From the NCBI RefSeq assembly GCF_008638365.1, contig NZ_VWVU01000001.1:186001-250000 (forward strand): a DNA stretch of 64,000 nt. The letters run 5' to 3'. Below the pieces are notes generated by a model, which did not search any database, was not told where the DNA came from, and saw only the letters and a list, made by a program, of their open reading frames with translations. This stretch comes from Nocardiopsis quinghaiensis. GTDB lineage: Bacteria > Actinomycetota > Actinomycetes > Streptosporangiales > Streptosporangiaceae. Both the position numbers and the translations under genes were made by a program. Below, piece by piece: positions 44,934-54,047 of the stretch (the first letter of the stretch is position 1; each line of letters starts with the position of its first letter).

Positions 44934-46619
44934 ATGATCCCCTGGCTCACTATCGCGATCGCGCTCCCCGCGGTCGGCGCGGCCCTGGTCTGGGCACTAC
45001 CGCGCACAGCGGCGAAGGCCTCCCCGGCCCAAGCCGTCAGGACCGCCAAGGCCGACAGGGCCGCCGAGGCCCCGGCGGACGGCGGCGGCACGGCCACGGC
45101 CGTCCGCCCCGCCACCGCGGCCGGGGGCGGCGGGTCGGCCGAGACCGCCAAGCGGCTCACCCTGGGCTTCTCGATCGCCACCCTGCTCGTGGTCGCGGCC
45201 ATGGCACTGCGGTTCGACACCTCCCAGGCCGGAAGCCTGCAGTTCGAGGAGGTCCATCCCTGGATCCAGCGCTTCGGCGTCAACTACGCCGTGGGCGTGG
45301 ACGGCATCGCCCTGGTGATGATCCTGATGTCGGCCGTCCTGGTGCCTCTGGTCATCCTGGCCGCCTGGAACGAACACGAGGACCGTCCCGGTGGCGGGCG
45401 CGGGTACTTCGCGCTCATCCTGGTCCTGGAAGCGATGATGATCGGCGTCTTCGCCGCCACCGACGTCTTCCTGTTCTACGTGTTCTTCGAGGCCATGCTC
45501 ATCCCGGTCTACTTCATGATCGGGCGCTACGGACGTGGCGACGACCGTGCCAGGGCCGCGGCCAAGTTCCTGCTGTACAGCCTGGCCGGCGGCCTGATCA
45601 TGCTGGTCTCGGTGATCGGCGTGTACGTCATCGGCGGCAGCTTCCTGTGGACCGACCTGGTCGGCGAGGGCAGCGCCCTCGCCGCGGTGGACCCGGCCAC
45701 GGCGCGCTGGCTGTTCCTCGGCTTCTTCATCGCCTTCGCGATCAAGGCGCCGATGTGGCCCGTGCACACCTGGCTGCCCTCGGCGGCGGGCGCCTCGCGC
45801 CCGGGTACCGCCGTGCTGCTCGTGGGCGTGCTCGACAAGGTCGGCACCTACGGCATGCTGCGCTACTGCCTGGAGCTGTTCCCGGCGGCAGTGTCGTGGT
45901 TCGTGTGGCCGGTGGTGGCGCTGAGCCTGGTGAGCATCATCTACGGAGCGGTCCTCGCCATCGGGCAGAACGACATGATGCGCCTGGTGGCGTACACCTC
46001 GGTGTCCCACTTCGGCTTCATCACCCTGGGCATCTTCGCCCTGACCGCGCAGGGGCAGGCCGGAGCCGCCCTGTACATGGTCAACCACGGGTTCGCGACC
46101 GGGGCGCTGTTCCTGGTCGTGGGCTTCCTCATCGCCCGCCGCGGCTCCTCGCTCATCAGCGACTACGGCGGTGTGCAGAAGGTCGCGCCCAGACTCGCCG
46201 GGGTGTTCCTCGTGACGGGCCTGGCCGGTCTGGCGCTGCCGGGCCTGGCGCCGTTCGTCAGCGAGTTCCTGGTGTTCGTCGGGGTGTACGCGTTCAACCC
46301 GGTCCCGGCGGTCATCGCCGCGGTCGGCGTGGTGCTGGCCGCGCTGTACATCCTGTGGATGTACCAGCGCACCATGAACGGCCCCACCAAGGAGGGGCTG
46401 ACCGGTCTGCGCGACCTGTCCGCGCGGGAGACGTGGGCCGTCGCCCCGCTGCTCGCGCTCATCCTCGTGCTCGGCCTGTACCCGCAGCCGGTGCTGGACG
46501 TGATCAACCCGGCGGTCGAGCGCACCGTCGGTATCGGCTCCGGGACGGCGGACACGGCCGCGGACGGCGGCAGTGAGAGCGCCGTGGGCGCCCAGGAAGA
46601 GGAAGGAGACGCGGAGTGA
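44934..46619 (+). CDS. nuoM: NADH-quinone oxidoreductase subunit M
   Basis: A 561-residue antiporter-like subunit. The conserved FYVFFEAMLIPVYFMIGRYG, KAPMWPVHTWLPSAAGASRPGTAVLLVGVL and YTSVSHFGF stretches are present. After the first TM an Ala/Lys-rich insert (about 25-65) is unusual for the family and probably cytoplasmic or disordered. A C-terminal acidic tail is also present. Confidence 0.95.
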   Translation: MIPWLTIAIALPAVGAALVWALPRTAAKASPAQAVRTAKADRAAEAPADGGGTATAVRPATAAGGGGSAETAKRLTLGFSIATLLVVAAMALRFDTSQAGSLQFEEVHPWIQRFGVNYAVGVDGIALVMILMSAVLVPLVILAAWNEHEDRPGGGRGYFALILVLEAMMIGVFAATDVFLFYVFFEAMLIPVYFMIGRYGRGDDRARAAAKFLLYSLAGGLIMLVSVIGVYVIGGSFLWTDLVGEGSALAAVDPATARWLFLGFFIAFAIKAPMWPVHTWLPSAAGASRPGTAVLLVGVLDKVGTYGMLRYCLELFPAAVSWFVWPVVALSLVSIIYGAVLAIGQNDMMRLVAYTSVSHFGFITLGIFALTAQGQAGAALYMVNHGFATGALFLVVGFLIARRGSSLISDYGGVQKVAPRLAGVFLVTGLAGLALPGLAPFVSEFLVFVGVYAFNPVPAVIAAVGVVLAALYILWMYQRTMNGPTKEGLTGLRDLSARETWAVAPLLALILVLGLYPQPVLDVINPAVERTVGIGSGTADTAADGGSESAVGAQEEEGDAE

Positions 46620-48265
46620 TCCCCCACATGGACCTTCCCGTCATCACCGAGACGCCGCCGAACATCGACTGGTGGCTGCTCGCGCCGCTGGTCGTGGTGT
46701 TCGCCGCCGGTGTTCTGGGTGTGCTGTTCGAGGCGTTCGTACCGAAGGGACGGCGCCGCGGGATCCAGATCGGACTCGCGGTGCTCGCGCTGCTGACGGC
46801 GTTCGTGCTGCTGGTGCTCCAGGTGGGCTCGCTGCCCGCCGAGGAGCCGGGTGTGACGATCGCCGCCGGCGTGCTGGCGGTGGACCGGACGGTGATCTTC
46901 TTCCAGGGCACCATCACCGTGCTGGCGCTGGTGAGCCTGCTGCTGATCTCCGAGCGCAGGGACGGGCGCGACGCCTTCGCCGCGCAGGCGGCGACGGTGC
47001 CCGGAAGCGAGGAGGAGCGCGCGCACATCCTGGCGGGCTCCCAGCACACCGAGGTGTACCCGCTGGTGCTGTTCGCGGTGCTGGGCATGCTGATGTTCCC
47101 GGCCTCGAACGACTTCCTGACGATGTTCATCGCGCTGGAGGTGATGAGCCTCCCGCTGTACCTGCTGTGCGGGCTGGCCCGGCGCCGCCGCCTGTTCTCG
47201 CAGGAGGCCGCGGTCAAGTACTTCCTGCTGGGCGCGTTCTCCTCGGCCTTCTTCCTGTTCGGTGCCGCCATGGTCTACGGCTACGCCGGATCGGTGAACT
47301 TCGGCGAGATCCGCGAGGCCGTCGAGGCGGGCGGCGCGGAGATCTTCCAGGGCGGCGACGGTGAGCCGCTGCTGCTGATGGGCATCGGGATGGTGGCGAT
47401 CGGCCTGCTGTTCAAGGTGGGCGCCGTGCCCTTCCACAACTGGAAGCCGGACGTGTACCAGGGCGCGCCGACCCCGATCACGGCGCTGATGGCCTCCTGC
47501 ACGCTGGTCGCCGCGTTCGGCGCGCTGCTGCGGGTGTTCTTCGTGCCCTTCGGCGGCTCGGCGGAGAGCTGGCAGCCGATGCTGTGGGTGGTGGCCGTCC
47601 TGACGATGGTCGTCGCCGCGGTCATCGCGGTCACCCAGCGCGACGTCAAGCGGCTGCTGGCCTACTCGTCCGTGGTGCACGCCGGGTTCGTCCTGACCGC
47701 GGTCGTGGCGGGCAGCACCGACGGGCTCGCGGGCGCCATGTTCTACCTGGCGGCGTACGGGTTCACCACGCTGGGCGCGTTCGCCGTGGTGACGCTGGTG
47801 CGGACCAGGGACGGCGGGCAGGAGCTCGGTGACCTGGACCGGTGGGCGGGGCTGGGCCGCCGCTCCCCGGCGCTGGCCGGTGCGCTGGCACTGTTCCTGC
47901 TGGCCTTCGCCGGTATTCCGCTGACCAGCGGCTTCATCGGCAAGTTCGCGGTGTTCGAGGCGGCCGTGGCGGCCGGTGCCACCCCGCTGGTGGTGGTGGG
48001 TGTCCTGAGCAGCGTGGTGACCGCGTTCTTCTACGTGCGGATCATCGTGGTGATGTTCTTCCGGGACCCGGAGGGCGAGGGCCCCATGGTGGTGCGCGCG
48101 GGCGCGGCCACGGGCGGGGTCATCGTGATCGGGGTGGCGGCGACGCTGCTGCTCGGCCTGTACCCGGGACCGGTGCTGGACCACATGCTGCCGTCCTCGG
48201 AGATCGGCTCCGACCCGGTCGCGGTGATGGTGGACCAGACGTCCACGGAAACAGGCGCGGAATGA
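46616..48265 (+). CDS. nuoN: NADH-quinone oxidoreductase subunit N
   Basis: A 549-residue antiporter-like subunit that completes the 14-gene set. Motifs include FIALEVMSLPLYLLCG, AVKYFLLGAFSSAFFLFG, KVGAVPFHNWKPDVYQGAPTP and LAYSSVVHAGF. A GTG overlaps the nuoM stop. It is the last nuo gene; a gap of 178 bp separates it from the polyprenyl synthase. Confidence 0.96.
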   Translation: MIPHMDLPVITETPPNIDWWLLAPLVVVFAAGVLGVLFEAFVPKGRRRGIQIGLAVLALLTAFVLLVLQVGSLPAEEPGVTIAAGVLAVDRTVIFFQGTITVLALVSLLLISERRDGRDAFAAQAATVPGSEEERAHILAGSQHTEVYPLVLFAVLGMLMFPASNDFLTMFIALEVMSLPLYLLCGLARRRRLFSQEAAVKYFLLGAFSSAFFLFGAAMVYGYAGSVNFGEIREAVEAGGAEIFQGGDGEPLLLMGIGMVAIGLLFKVGAVPFHNWKPDVYQGAPTPITALMASCTLVAAFGALLRVFFVPFGGSAESWQPMLWVVAVLTMVVAAVIAVTQRDVKRLLAYSSVVHAGFVLTAVVAGSTDGLAGAMFYLAAYGFTTLGAFAVVTLVRTRDGGQELGDLDRWAGLGRRSPALAGALALFLLAFAGIPLTSGFIGKFAVFEAAVAAGATPLVVVGVLSSVVTAFFYVRIIVVMFFRDPEGEGPMVVRAGAATGGVIVIGVAATLLLGLYPGPVLDHMLPSSEIGSDPVAVMVDQTSTETGAE

Positions 48266-48443
48266 CCGGTTATCAGGTCTGACCTGCGCTTGGGCACCGG
48301 ACGGTCCCGTATCCGGGTGTGGCTTTGGCTGTTCATTCCGGGTCGGATACCGTGGCAAGTCGGATCATGTTCATGTGCCGAGCACGCGGTGGCCCCCTCA
48401 CCGGGGGTCACCGCCGTGCCCGTTCAACAGGTGGAGCTTTACG

Positions 48444-49448
48444 GTGAGCGGTGCTGTCCCGAGCGGGTTTCTCGCTCTGCCGAGAGTCGATACGGCCCTC
48501 GTCCGTGAGGTCGAGGACAACCTGGAGAAGGTCGAGAGCCTGCTGAGGGAGTCGGTCACGTCGAGCGACCCCCTGCTGACCGAGGCCGCCTCCCACCTGT
48601 TGGAGGCCGGGGGCAAGCGCTTCCGCGCGACCCTGGTGCTGCTGGCCGCCCACTTCGGCGACCCGACCGTGCCCGACCTCATCCCGGCCGCGGCCGTGGT
48701 GGAGCTCACGCACGTGGCCACGCTCTACCACGACGACGTCATGGACGAGGCCGAGCTGCGGCGGGGCGAGCCGAGCGCCAACCAGCGCTGGGGCAACAGC
48801 ATCGCCATCCTGACCGGCGACTACGTCTTCGCCCGCGCCTCGGAGATGCTCGCCGACCTGGGCACCGAGGCGGTCCGGCTGCAGGCGGTCACGTTCGCGC
48901 GCCTGGTGCAGGGACAGATCCTGGAGACTTCGGGCCCGCCGGAGGGCGCCGACCCGCTGGACCACTACCTGCGGGTGATCAGCGACAAGACGGCGTCGCT
49001 GATCGCGTCGTCGGCGGAGTTCGGCGGGATGTTCGGCAAGGTCGACCCGGAGACGGTCGGGACGGTCACGCGGGCCTGCGACGCCCTGGGCATGGCCTTC
49101 CAGCTGGCCGACGACATCCTGGACGTGGCGAGCGAGAGCATGGACTCGGGCAAGACCCCGGGCACCGACCTGCGCGAGGGCGTGCTCACCCTGCCGATGT
49201 TCTACGCGCTGCGCTCGCGGGACGCGTCCGACGCGCGGCTCAAGTCGCTGCTCGGCCGCCCGCTGGACGACGACGAGGCCGAGGAGGCCCTGGCCCTGCT
49301 GCGGGTGCACCCGGCGATGGCCGAGGCCGGGGCCACCCTGCGGGGCTGGGCCGACAAGGCGCGCGCCGAACTGGTGACCCTGCCCCAGGTCCCCGCGAGG
49401 GAGGCCTTCGAGTCGCTGTGCGACTACGTGGTCGAGCGCTCCGGCTGA
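48444..49448 (+). CDS. Long-chain polyprenyl diphosphate synthase
   Basis: A 334-residue trans-isoprenyl diphosphate synthase that makes the side chain for menaquinone. The first Asp-rich motif DDVMD lies at 97-101 and the second DDILD at 223-227. GGKRFR at 57-61 binds isopentenyl diphosphate. The residue five positions before the first motif is Ala, the small residue found in long-chain enzymes. The GTG at 48444 follows GGTGGAG. The 178-bp gap after nuoN may hold its own promoter, but it belongs functionally to the menG/menJ-like/nuo block. Confidence 0.92.
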   Translation: MSGAVPSGFLALPRVDTALVREVEDNLEKVESLLRESVTSSDPLLTEAASHLLEAGGKRFRATLVLLAAHFGDPTVPDLIPAAAVVELTHVATLYHDDVMDEAELRRGEPSANQRWGNSIAILTGDYVFARASEMLADLGTEAVRLQAVTFARLVQGQILETSGPPEGADPLDHYLRVISDKTASLIASSAEFGGMFGKVDPETVGTVTRACDALGMAFQLADDILDVASESMDSGKTPGTDLREGVLTLPMFYALRSRDASDARLKSLLGRPLDDDEAEEALALLRVHPAMAEAGATLRGWADKARAELVTLPQVPAREAFESLCDYVVERSG

Positions 49449-49489
49449 CCGGGCCACAGCCCGCGGACACAGGCCGCCACCCGGCACAT

Positions 49490-49526
49490 GACGACGGCGC
49501 CGCCCCACCGGGACGGCGCCGTCGTC
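49490..49526. terminator. Strong bidirectional terminator
   Basis: GACGACGGCGCCG (49490-49502) pairs perfectly with CGGCGCCGTCGTC (49514-49526). It separates the convergent polyprenyl synthase and secreted-protein genes. Confidence 0.85.
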
Positions 49527-49536
49527 GTGGTCGGGG

Positions 49537-50607
49537 CTAGCTCACGACGGGCAGGGCCTCGAAGCCGGGCATCTCCATGAAGGTCGGGTGCTGGGTCATG
49601 CCCTCAGGGGTCTCCTGCGGGACGGTCCCCCCGTCGACGGAGACCAGGTCGCCGGTGTCCAGATCGTTCAGCAGGTCCGTGCCCCGGCCGAGCTCGTTCA
49701 CCAGGTCCTCGGCGGTCTGGGTGTCGATGTCCTCGGCGACCCGGGGCAGACCGGCGTCGGCGAGCTGCGGCAGGGTGGCGTCGGCCGTGTCGTCGACGAG
49801 GGGCAGGCCGGTGCCGGAGACGCGGGGCAGTCCGGAGTCGGCCAGGGGGCCGTCCACGTTGACGGTCTCCAGTTCGGCGGCCGGGACGTCGCCGGCCAGG
49901 ACGGCGCCGGCCAGGTCCCCGAGGCCGGGCGCGCTCGGCGAGGACTGCGGAACGGTGGCGGAGTCGGTCAGGCCGAGGGCGCCGGTCGGCGAGGGCAGGC
50001 CGGAGGTGTCCGGCAGCTGGGCGACCTGGCCGATCCTGGGCAGGTCCACCGACTCACGCAGCGCGTAGACGGACTCCACGGTGTGGGGCAGCACCTCCAT
50101 GGCGGTCTCCTCGGCGCGCGAACCGGTGCGGGTGGCCGCGTCCTCCACGGCGACGCCCGCCTGCTGGCCGCCCTGTTCGAGGGCCCTGCCGAGGTCGTGG
50201 CCGGCGGTGTCGTGGGGGTCGCCGTCCAGTCCGGTGGCGTCCTGGGTCCTGGAAACGGTGTCGGCGAGGGCGGAGGTCGGGTTGGGCAGCTCGCCGACCG
50301 GGGTGCGCAGGGCCTCGCCCTCGGGCAGCGGAGCGGACAGGTCGGGCGCGGGCTTGTCGGGGTTGTGCGCGGTCTCCTGAAGCTCCGACAGCGCGCTGTC
50401 CGCGACGGGTCCGACGCCTTCGGGGGCCAGGCTGTTCACGGTGGGCGCGACACCCTCGACGAGAGCCCGCTCGACGACGGGCGCGATCTCGTGGACGGGG
50501 GAGGAGAGCGTCTCGGCGCCCGCCACCCCGGAACCGAGGGCGATGAAGCCCGCCGTTCCCGCGGCGAGGAGGACGGTCCGGGCTGGGATGCGCTTGCTCT
50601 GTGTCAT
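49537..50607 (-). CDS. Exported protein of unknown function with GLPR-type repeats
   Basis: A 356-residue protein that I do not recognise. A signal peptide (about 1-31, VAGA-E) is followed by an acidic, Pro/Leu/Ala-rich chain without cysteines. Short degenerate repeats such as DLPRIGQ, GLPRVSG, GLPLVDD and AGLPRVAE recur in the second half. No sortase signal or membrane anchor is visible at the C-terminus (EALPVVS). The ATG at 50607 follows GGAAGG. The upstream gene in the same direction is another exported low-complexity protein, so the two may be related envelope or aerial-hypha proteins. Confidence 0.7.
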   Translation of the reverse strand: MTQSKRIPARTVLLAAGTAGFIALGSGVAGAETLSSPVHEIAPVVERALVEGVAPTVNSLAPEGVGPVADSALSELQETAHNPDKPAPDLSAPLPEGEALRTPVGELPNPTSALADTVSRTQDATGLDGDPHDTAGHDLGRALEQGGQQAGVAVEDAATRTGSRAEETAMEVLPHTVESVYALRESVDLPRIGQVAQLPDTSGLPSPTGALGLTDSATVPQSSPSAPGLGDLAGAVLAGDVPAAELETVNVDGPLADSGLPRVSGTGLPLVDDTADATLPQLADAGLPRVAEDIDTQTAEDLVNELGRGTDLLNDLDTGDLVSVDGGTVPQETPEGMTQHPTFMEMPGFEALPVVS

Positions 50608-50707
50608 GGGTTTCCTTCCGAAGGATGCGGTCCGGATCTGGATCAGTGGATACGGGGCGGCCGTGCGCATGGGGCGCGGGCGGCCGGAGCCGGGGCGGAC
50701 CACCGGC

Positions 50708-50747
50708 TGACGTGAGTTCCGTGAACGGCGGCACGGGACTCACGTCA
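50708..50747. repeat. Long inverted repeat between two exported-protein genes
   Basis: TGACGTGAGTTCCGTG (50708-50723) and CACGGGACTCACGTCA (50732-50747) pair over 16 positions, with one T-G wobble, around an 8-base loop. It lies 80 bp after the upstream gene's stop and 100 bp before the next start on the minus strand. It may be a terminator without a T-tract or an operator. Confidence 0.65.
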
Positions 50748-50828
50748 ACTCCCAGAGGACTCGGCGCGGAAGGGCCGGGGCTGGGAACGGGTCCGTGCGC
50801 GGGCGAGAGCCGCGCGGTGGGGCCCGTC

Positions 50829-51839
50829 CTAGTCGGGGGAGACCGTGGGGTCGTCGCTCGGACCGCCCGGTACGGGGTGCAGGGCGTGGGCGGCGAGCGG
50901 CACGGCTCCGGCGTCGGGCGCGGGGACGGGCGCGGCGGTGAGGTAACCCGCGACGCCGGGCGCGGGGGCGGAGCCTCCGGTGGGCGCGGCCGAGCCGGTG
51001 GTCAGCTGAGCGGCGGGGGCGGCTGGGGCGGCCGGGGCGGCGGGTGCCCGGGCGCCGGAGTCGCGGTCCGCGGAGCCCTCGGAGGGAACGGAGGAGTCGG
51101 CGGTGGGGAAGGCGCCGAGGACGGCGCGGGGGGAGTGGTCATGGGCGGTGTCGCGCTCCGTGGTCCCGCCCTCGGACCGCTCGTGTCCGGCCGGGCGCCG
51201 GTCGGTGCCGGATTCGCCGTTCCGGGCAGGAGGGGCGGAGGGGGCGATGGCCGTCCTCGTCACCGGGGCGAGGGTGCTTTCGACGGTGCCGCCCGTCCGG
51301 TCGAGCTCCCGGACCACCTGGCGGGCCCCCGCACCGACCTCGCCGACCCTCCGGGTGGCCTCGGGCAGAACGGCGGCCGTCCCGGCGGCGGTGCGCTCGG
51401 CGCCCTCCTCCAGACGGTGGTGGACACTCCCCAGGGTGGAGGTGACAGGTTCGGCGACCCCGCCGGGGACCAGCCCCTCCAGGGCCGCGGTGTCCCGCAG
51501 ACCGAGGGAGCCTCCGTCCGGAGCGGCGGTGTCCGGGGCGCTCTCGTCCAGGGGCCCGCCGTCCAGGACGCCCTCTCCCAGCGGGCCGCTCCCGAGGGAA
51601 CCGTCGGCCGGCGAGTCGGTACTGACCGGGGCCTCGCGGAGGGCACCGGTGACTCCGGAGCCGTCGCCGACGGAACCCTCGTCAGTGGAGGCGGAGGCGG
51701 AGGCGGGAGCGGCGCCGAGCAGCCACAGGCCGACGATGACGGCGCCGACCACCAGCGGCAGGAGGACCAGGGAGGGCGCCGGCGGGCACACGGCCGCGGC
51801 GGCGCGCATGGCGCCTGCCGTTCGGCTGGTGCGAGGCAT
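50829..51839 (-). CDS. Exported low-complexity protein of unknown function
   Basis: A 336-residue protein that I do not recognise. A hydrophobic segment (about 24-45, LVLLPLVVGAVIVGLWLLG) acts as signal or anchor. The rest is Ser/Gly/Ala/Pro-rich. A short run of helical sequence (HHRLEEGAERTAAG, VGEVGAGARQVVREL) and an APAAPAAPAAPAA repeat stand out. Codon usage is that of real genes. A GGAGGG run precedes the ATG. It is the likely first gene of a pair with the next exported protein. Confidence 0.65.
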   Translation of the reverse strand: MPRTSRTAGAMRAAAAVCPPAPSLVLLPLVVGAVIVGLWLLGAAPASASASTDEGSVGDGSGVTGALREAPVSTDSPADGSLGSGPLGEGVLDGGPLDESAPDTAAPDGGSLGLRDTAALEGLVPGGVAEPVTSTLGSVHHRLEEGAERTAAGTAAVLPEATRRVGEVGAGARQVVRELDRTGGTVESTLAPVTRTAIAPSAPPARNGESGTDRRPAGHERSEGGTTERDTAHDHSPRAVLGAFPTADSSVPSEGSADRDSGARAPAAPAAPAAPAAQLTTGSAAPTGGSAPAPGVAGYLTAAPVPAPDAGAVPLAAHALHPVPGGPSDDPTVSPD

Positions 51840-51959
51840 GGAAGGGCCCTCCGGGACGTGCGGCCGGGTCGGAGCCGGGAGAGGTCCCCGGCCCGCGACC
51901 TGACGTTAGCACAGAGTCACAGAGGGTAGTTTGGGTTTTTCGAAACCGGGAATCCGGAG

Positions 51960-52988
51960 TCAGTTCGCGGGGTCCGGTCGTGCCGGGTCCTCGGAGAGCG
52001 GCTTCCGGGGAGGCGTCCGCGTTCCGGGCCCCCGCCCGCGGGCCGTCCCGGACGCCTCGGCCGTTCCGACCGGCCCGGCCGGCCCGTCGTGCCGGATCCG
52101 GGCCGCGCGTCGGGACCGGAGGCCGCGCACCTGGTCGAAGGCGAACACGCACAGGGCCAGCCACACCAGCGAGAACCCCAGCCAGCGGGCGAGCGGCATC
52201 TCCTCGCCCTGGACGAGCCAGCCCGCGAGGAAGATGAGGGTCGGGGTGATGTACTGGAGCATACCGATGATGCTCAGGGGGACCTTGCGGGTGGCCATAC
52301 CGAACAACAGCAGCGGAACGGCGGTCACGAAGCCGCTGCCGACCAGCAGGGCGGTGTGGGCGGGCGAGACCGAGAGCGCGCTGCTCGTTCCCGTGGCCTC
52401 CAGGTAGACCACGAAGCCCAGCGCGGGCAGGAACATCACCAGGGTCTCGACGGTCAGGCTCTGCATGCCGTCCAGGTCCACGTACTTCTTCACCGCGCCG
52501 TAGGCGGCGAAGGAGGAGGCCATGAGCAGGGACAGCCAGGGAGTCACGCCGTAGCCGACGGCCATCACGATGACGGCCAGGACGCCCAGGCCGACCGCCG
52601 CCCACTGGATGATCCGCAGGCGCTCGGAGAAGAACACCACCCCGAGGCACACCGACATCAGCGGGTTGATGAAGTACGCGAGCGAGGCCTGGAGGGTCTG
52701 CTCGATGGAGACCGAGAAGATGAACCCCCACCAGTTGAGGGAGATCAGGACCGCCGCCGCGGCGACCGGCAGCAGCCGCCTGGGGCTGCGCACCACCGCC
52801 GGGAGCCAGGACCAGCCCGTGCGGGTGAGGAGGAGGAAGACGCACATCGCCAACAGGGACCACACCATGCGGTGGGCGAGGATCTCGCTGGGCTCGGCGG
52901 CGGACAGGAGGGGCCAGTACAGGGCCGCAACGCCCCACAGGAGGAAGGCGAGGGCCCCGAGGGCGACGCCGCGGTTGGATTCGGGCAC
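51960..52988 (-). CDS. rarD: RarD-type EamA-family permease
   Basis: A 342-residue transporter of the drug/metabolite superfamily with ten hydrophobic segments in two EamA halves. Hallmarks are the opening RGVALGALAFLLWG, LAHRMVWSLL, LNWWGFIFSV, SLAYFINPL and LQYITPTLIFL. Substrates of RarD are not firmly known. The GTG at 52988 is chosen because it begins the conserved N-terminus and lies 7 nt after TACCAT, fitting a leaderless transcript. The last 50 residues are Pro/Arg-rich. It is divergent from msrA. Confidence 0.92.
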   Translation of the reverse strand: MPESNRGVALGALAFLLWGVAALYWPLLSAAEPSEILAHRMVWSLLAMCVFLLLTRTGWSWLPAVVRSPRRLLPVAAAAVLISLNWWGFIFSVSIEQTLQASLAYFINPLMSVCLGVVFFSERLRIIQWAAVGLGVLAVIVMAVGYGVTPWLSLLMASSFAAYGAVKKYVDLDGMQSLTVETLVMFLPALGFVVYLEATGTSSALSVSPAHTALLVGSGFVTAVPLLLFGMATRKVPLSIIGMLQYITPTLIFLAGWLVQGEEMPLARWLGFSLVWLALCVFAFDQVRGLRSRRAARIRHDGPAGPVGTAEASGTARGRGPGTRTPPRKPLSEDPARPDPAN

Positions 52989-52995
52989 GCCCGTA

Positions 52996-53001
52996 ATGGT
53001 A
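52996..53001 (-). promoter_or_regulatory. -10 element of leaderless rarD promoter
   Basis: On the minus strand TACCAT ends 7 nt before the rarD GTG, with no ribosome-binding site between. Confidence 0.45.
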
Positions 53002-53092
53002 GGACGAATTCTCCGGAGTGTCTCCCTCTTTTCGCCCTGAACCGGTCGTCCACAGGCCGGGCGGAAGCCGTGCGCCGCACTCCTCCCGTGGA

Positions 53093-53098
53093 TACCCT
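53093..53098 (+). promoter_or_regulatory. -10 element of leaderless msrA promoter
   Basis: TACCCT ends 6 nt before the msrA ATG (GGACAC between), leaving no room for a leader. Confidence 0.5.
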
Positions 53099-53104
53099 GG
53101 ACAC

Positions 53105-53767
53105 ATGTTCGGGACAAAGACGACCATGGTCGACCCAGCCCGCGCCCTTCCCGGCCGCGACACCCCGCTGCCGGAGCCCGGAGAGCACACCGTCCTCGGT
53201 ACCAGACTCACGCCGCCCTACCCGGAGGGCAGTCAGATCGCCGACGTGGCGATGGGCTGTTTCTGGGGCGCCGAGCGCATGTTCTGGCGTCTGGGCCCGG
53301 AGCGGGGCATCATCACGACCGCGGTGGGCTACGCGGGCGGCTACACGCCCAATCCCACCTACGAGGAGGTGTGCTCGGGCCTGACCGGCCACACCGAGGC
53401 GGTGCGCGTGGTGTTCGACCCCGAGCGCATCTCGTACACGGAGATCCTCAAGGTCTTCTGGGAGGGCCACGACCCCACCCAGGGGATGCGCCAGGGCAAC
53501 GACATCGGCACCCAGTACCGGTCGGCGATCCTGTACCACGACGACGCCCAGCGGGCCGCGGCCGAGGCCGGCCGCGACGCGTTCCAGCCGGTACTGACCG
53601 GAGCGGGCTACGGGCCGATCACCACCGAGATCGCACCGCTCAAGGAGTTCTACTTCGCCGAGGACTACCACCAGCAGTACCTGTCGGACGCCAAGAACCC
53701 GGGCGGCTACTGCGGGATCGGCGGCACCGGCGCCAGCTGCCCGATCGGTGTGGCCTCCACGGAGTGA
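53105..53767 (+). CDS. msrA: Peptide-methionine (S)-S-oxide reductase MsrA
   Basis: A 220-residue cytoplasmic repair enzyme that reduces methionine-S-sulfoxide. The catalytic motif GCFWGAE has Cys52, and [42 protein letters not shown] match the family. The C-terminal [14 protein letters not shown] supplies resolving cysteines recycled by thioredoxin. The start is supported by the family N-terminus and a -10 six bases upstream. Confidence 0.95.
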   Translation: MFGTKTTMVDPARALPGRDTPLPEPGEHTVLGTRLTPPYPEGSQIADVAMGCFWGAERMFWRLGPERGIITTAVGYAGGYTPNPTYEEVCSGLTGHTEAVRVVFDPERISYTEILKVFWEGHDPTQGMRQGNDIGTQYRSAILYHDDAQRAAAEAGRDAFQPVLTGAGYGPITTEIAPLKEFYFAEDYHQQYLSDAKNPGGYCGIGGTGASCPIGVASTE

Positions 53768-53818
53768 CCGCGGCCGAGTAGTACGTCCGAGCATGCGCGA
53801 GTACGCCCGTGCACGCTC

Positions 53819-53863
53819 GAATGATGGTTGAGTGATGGCTCAACCATCATTCAATGATGGTTG
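53819..53863. repeat. Inverted repeat with 14-bp perfect arms plus a third copy
   Basis: GAATGATGGTTGAG (53819-53832) and CTCAACCATCATTC (53839-53852) are perfect reverse complements around TGATGG. AATGATGGTTG follows again at 53853-53863. It lies 52 bp after msrA, at the edge of the accessory region. Confidence 0.85.
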
Positions 53864-54047
53864 GGGCGCCCACGGCCCCGGCGCGGGTGGGTGGAGGTCG
53901 CTGGAGGTGGAACGTACGGGGAAGGGGTGTTTTCAGCGACTCGCCGGGGGCGGTTGCACGACCGGAGGCCCGCTGAAAAACGGGCCTGCTTCGGCTGTTT
54001 CGTACCGGGTGTGATGGAGGTTCGCAGACCTGGGAAGGATGCCAGAC

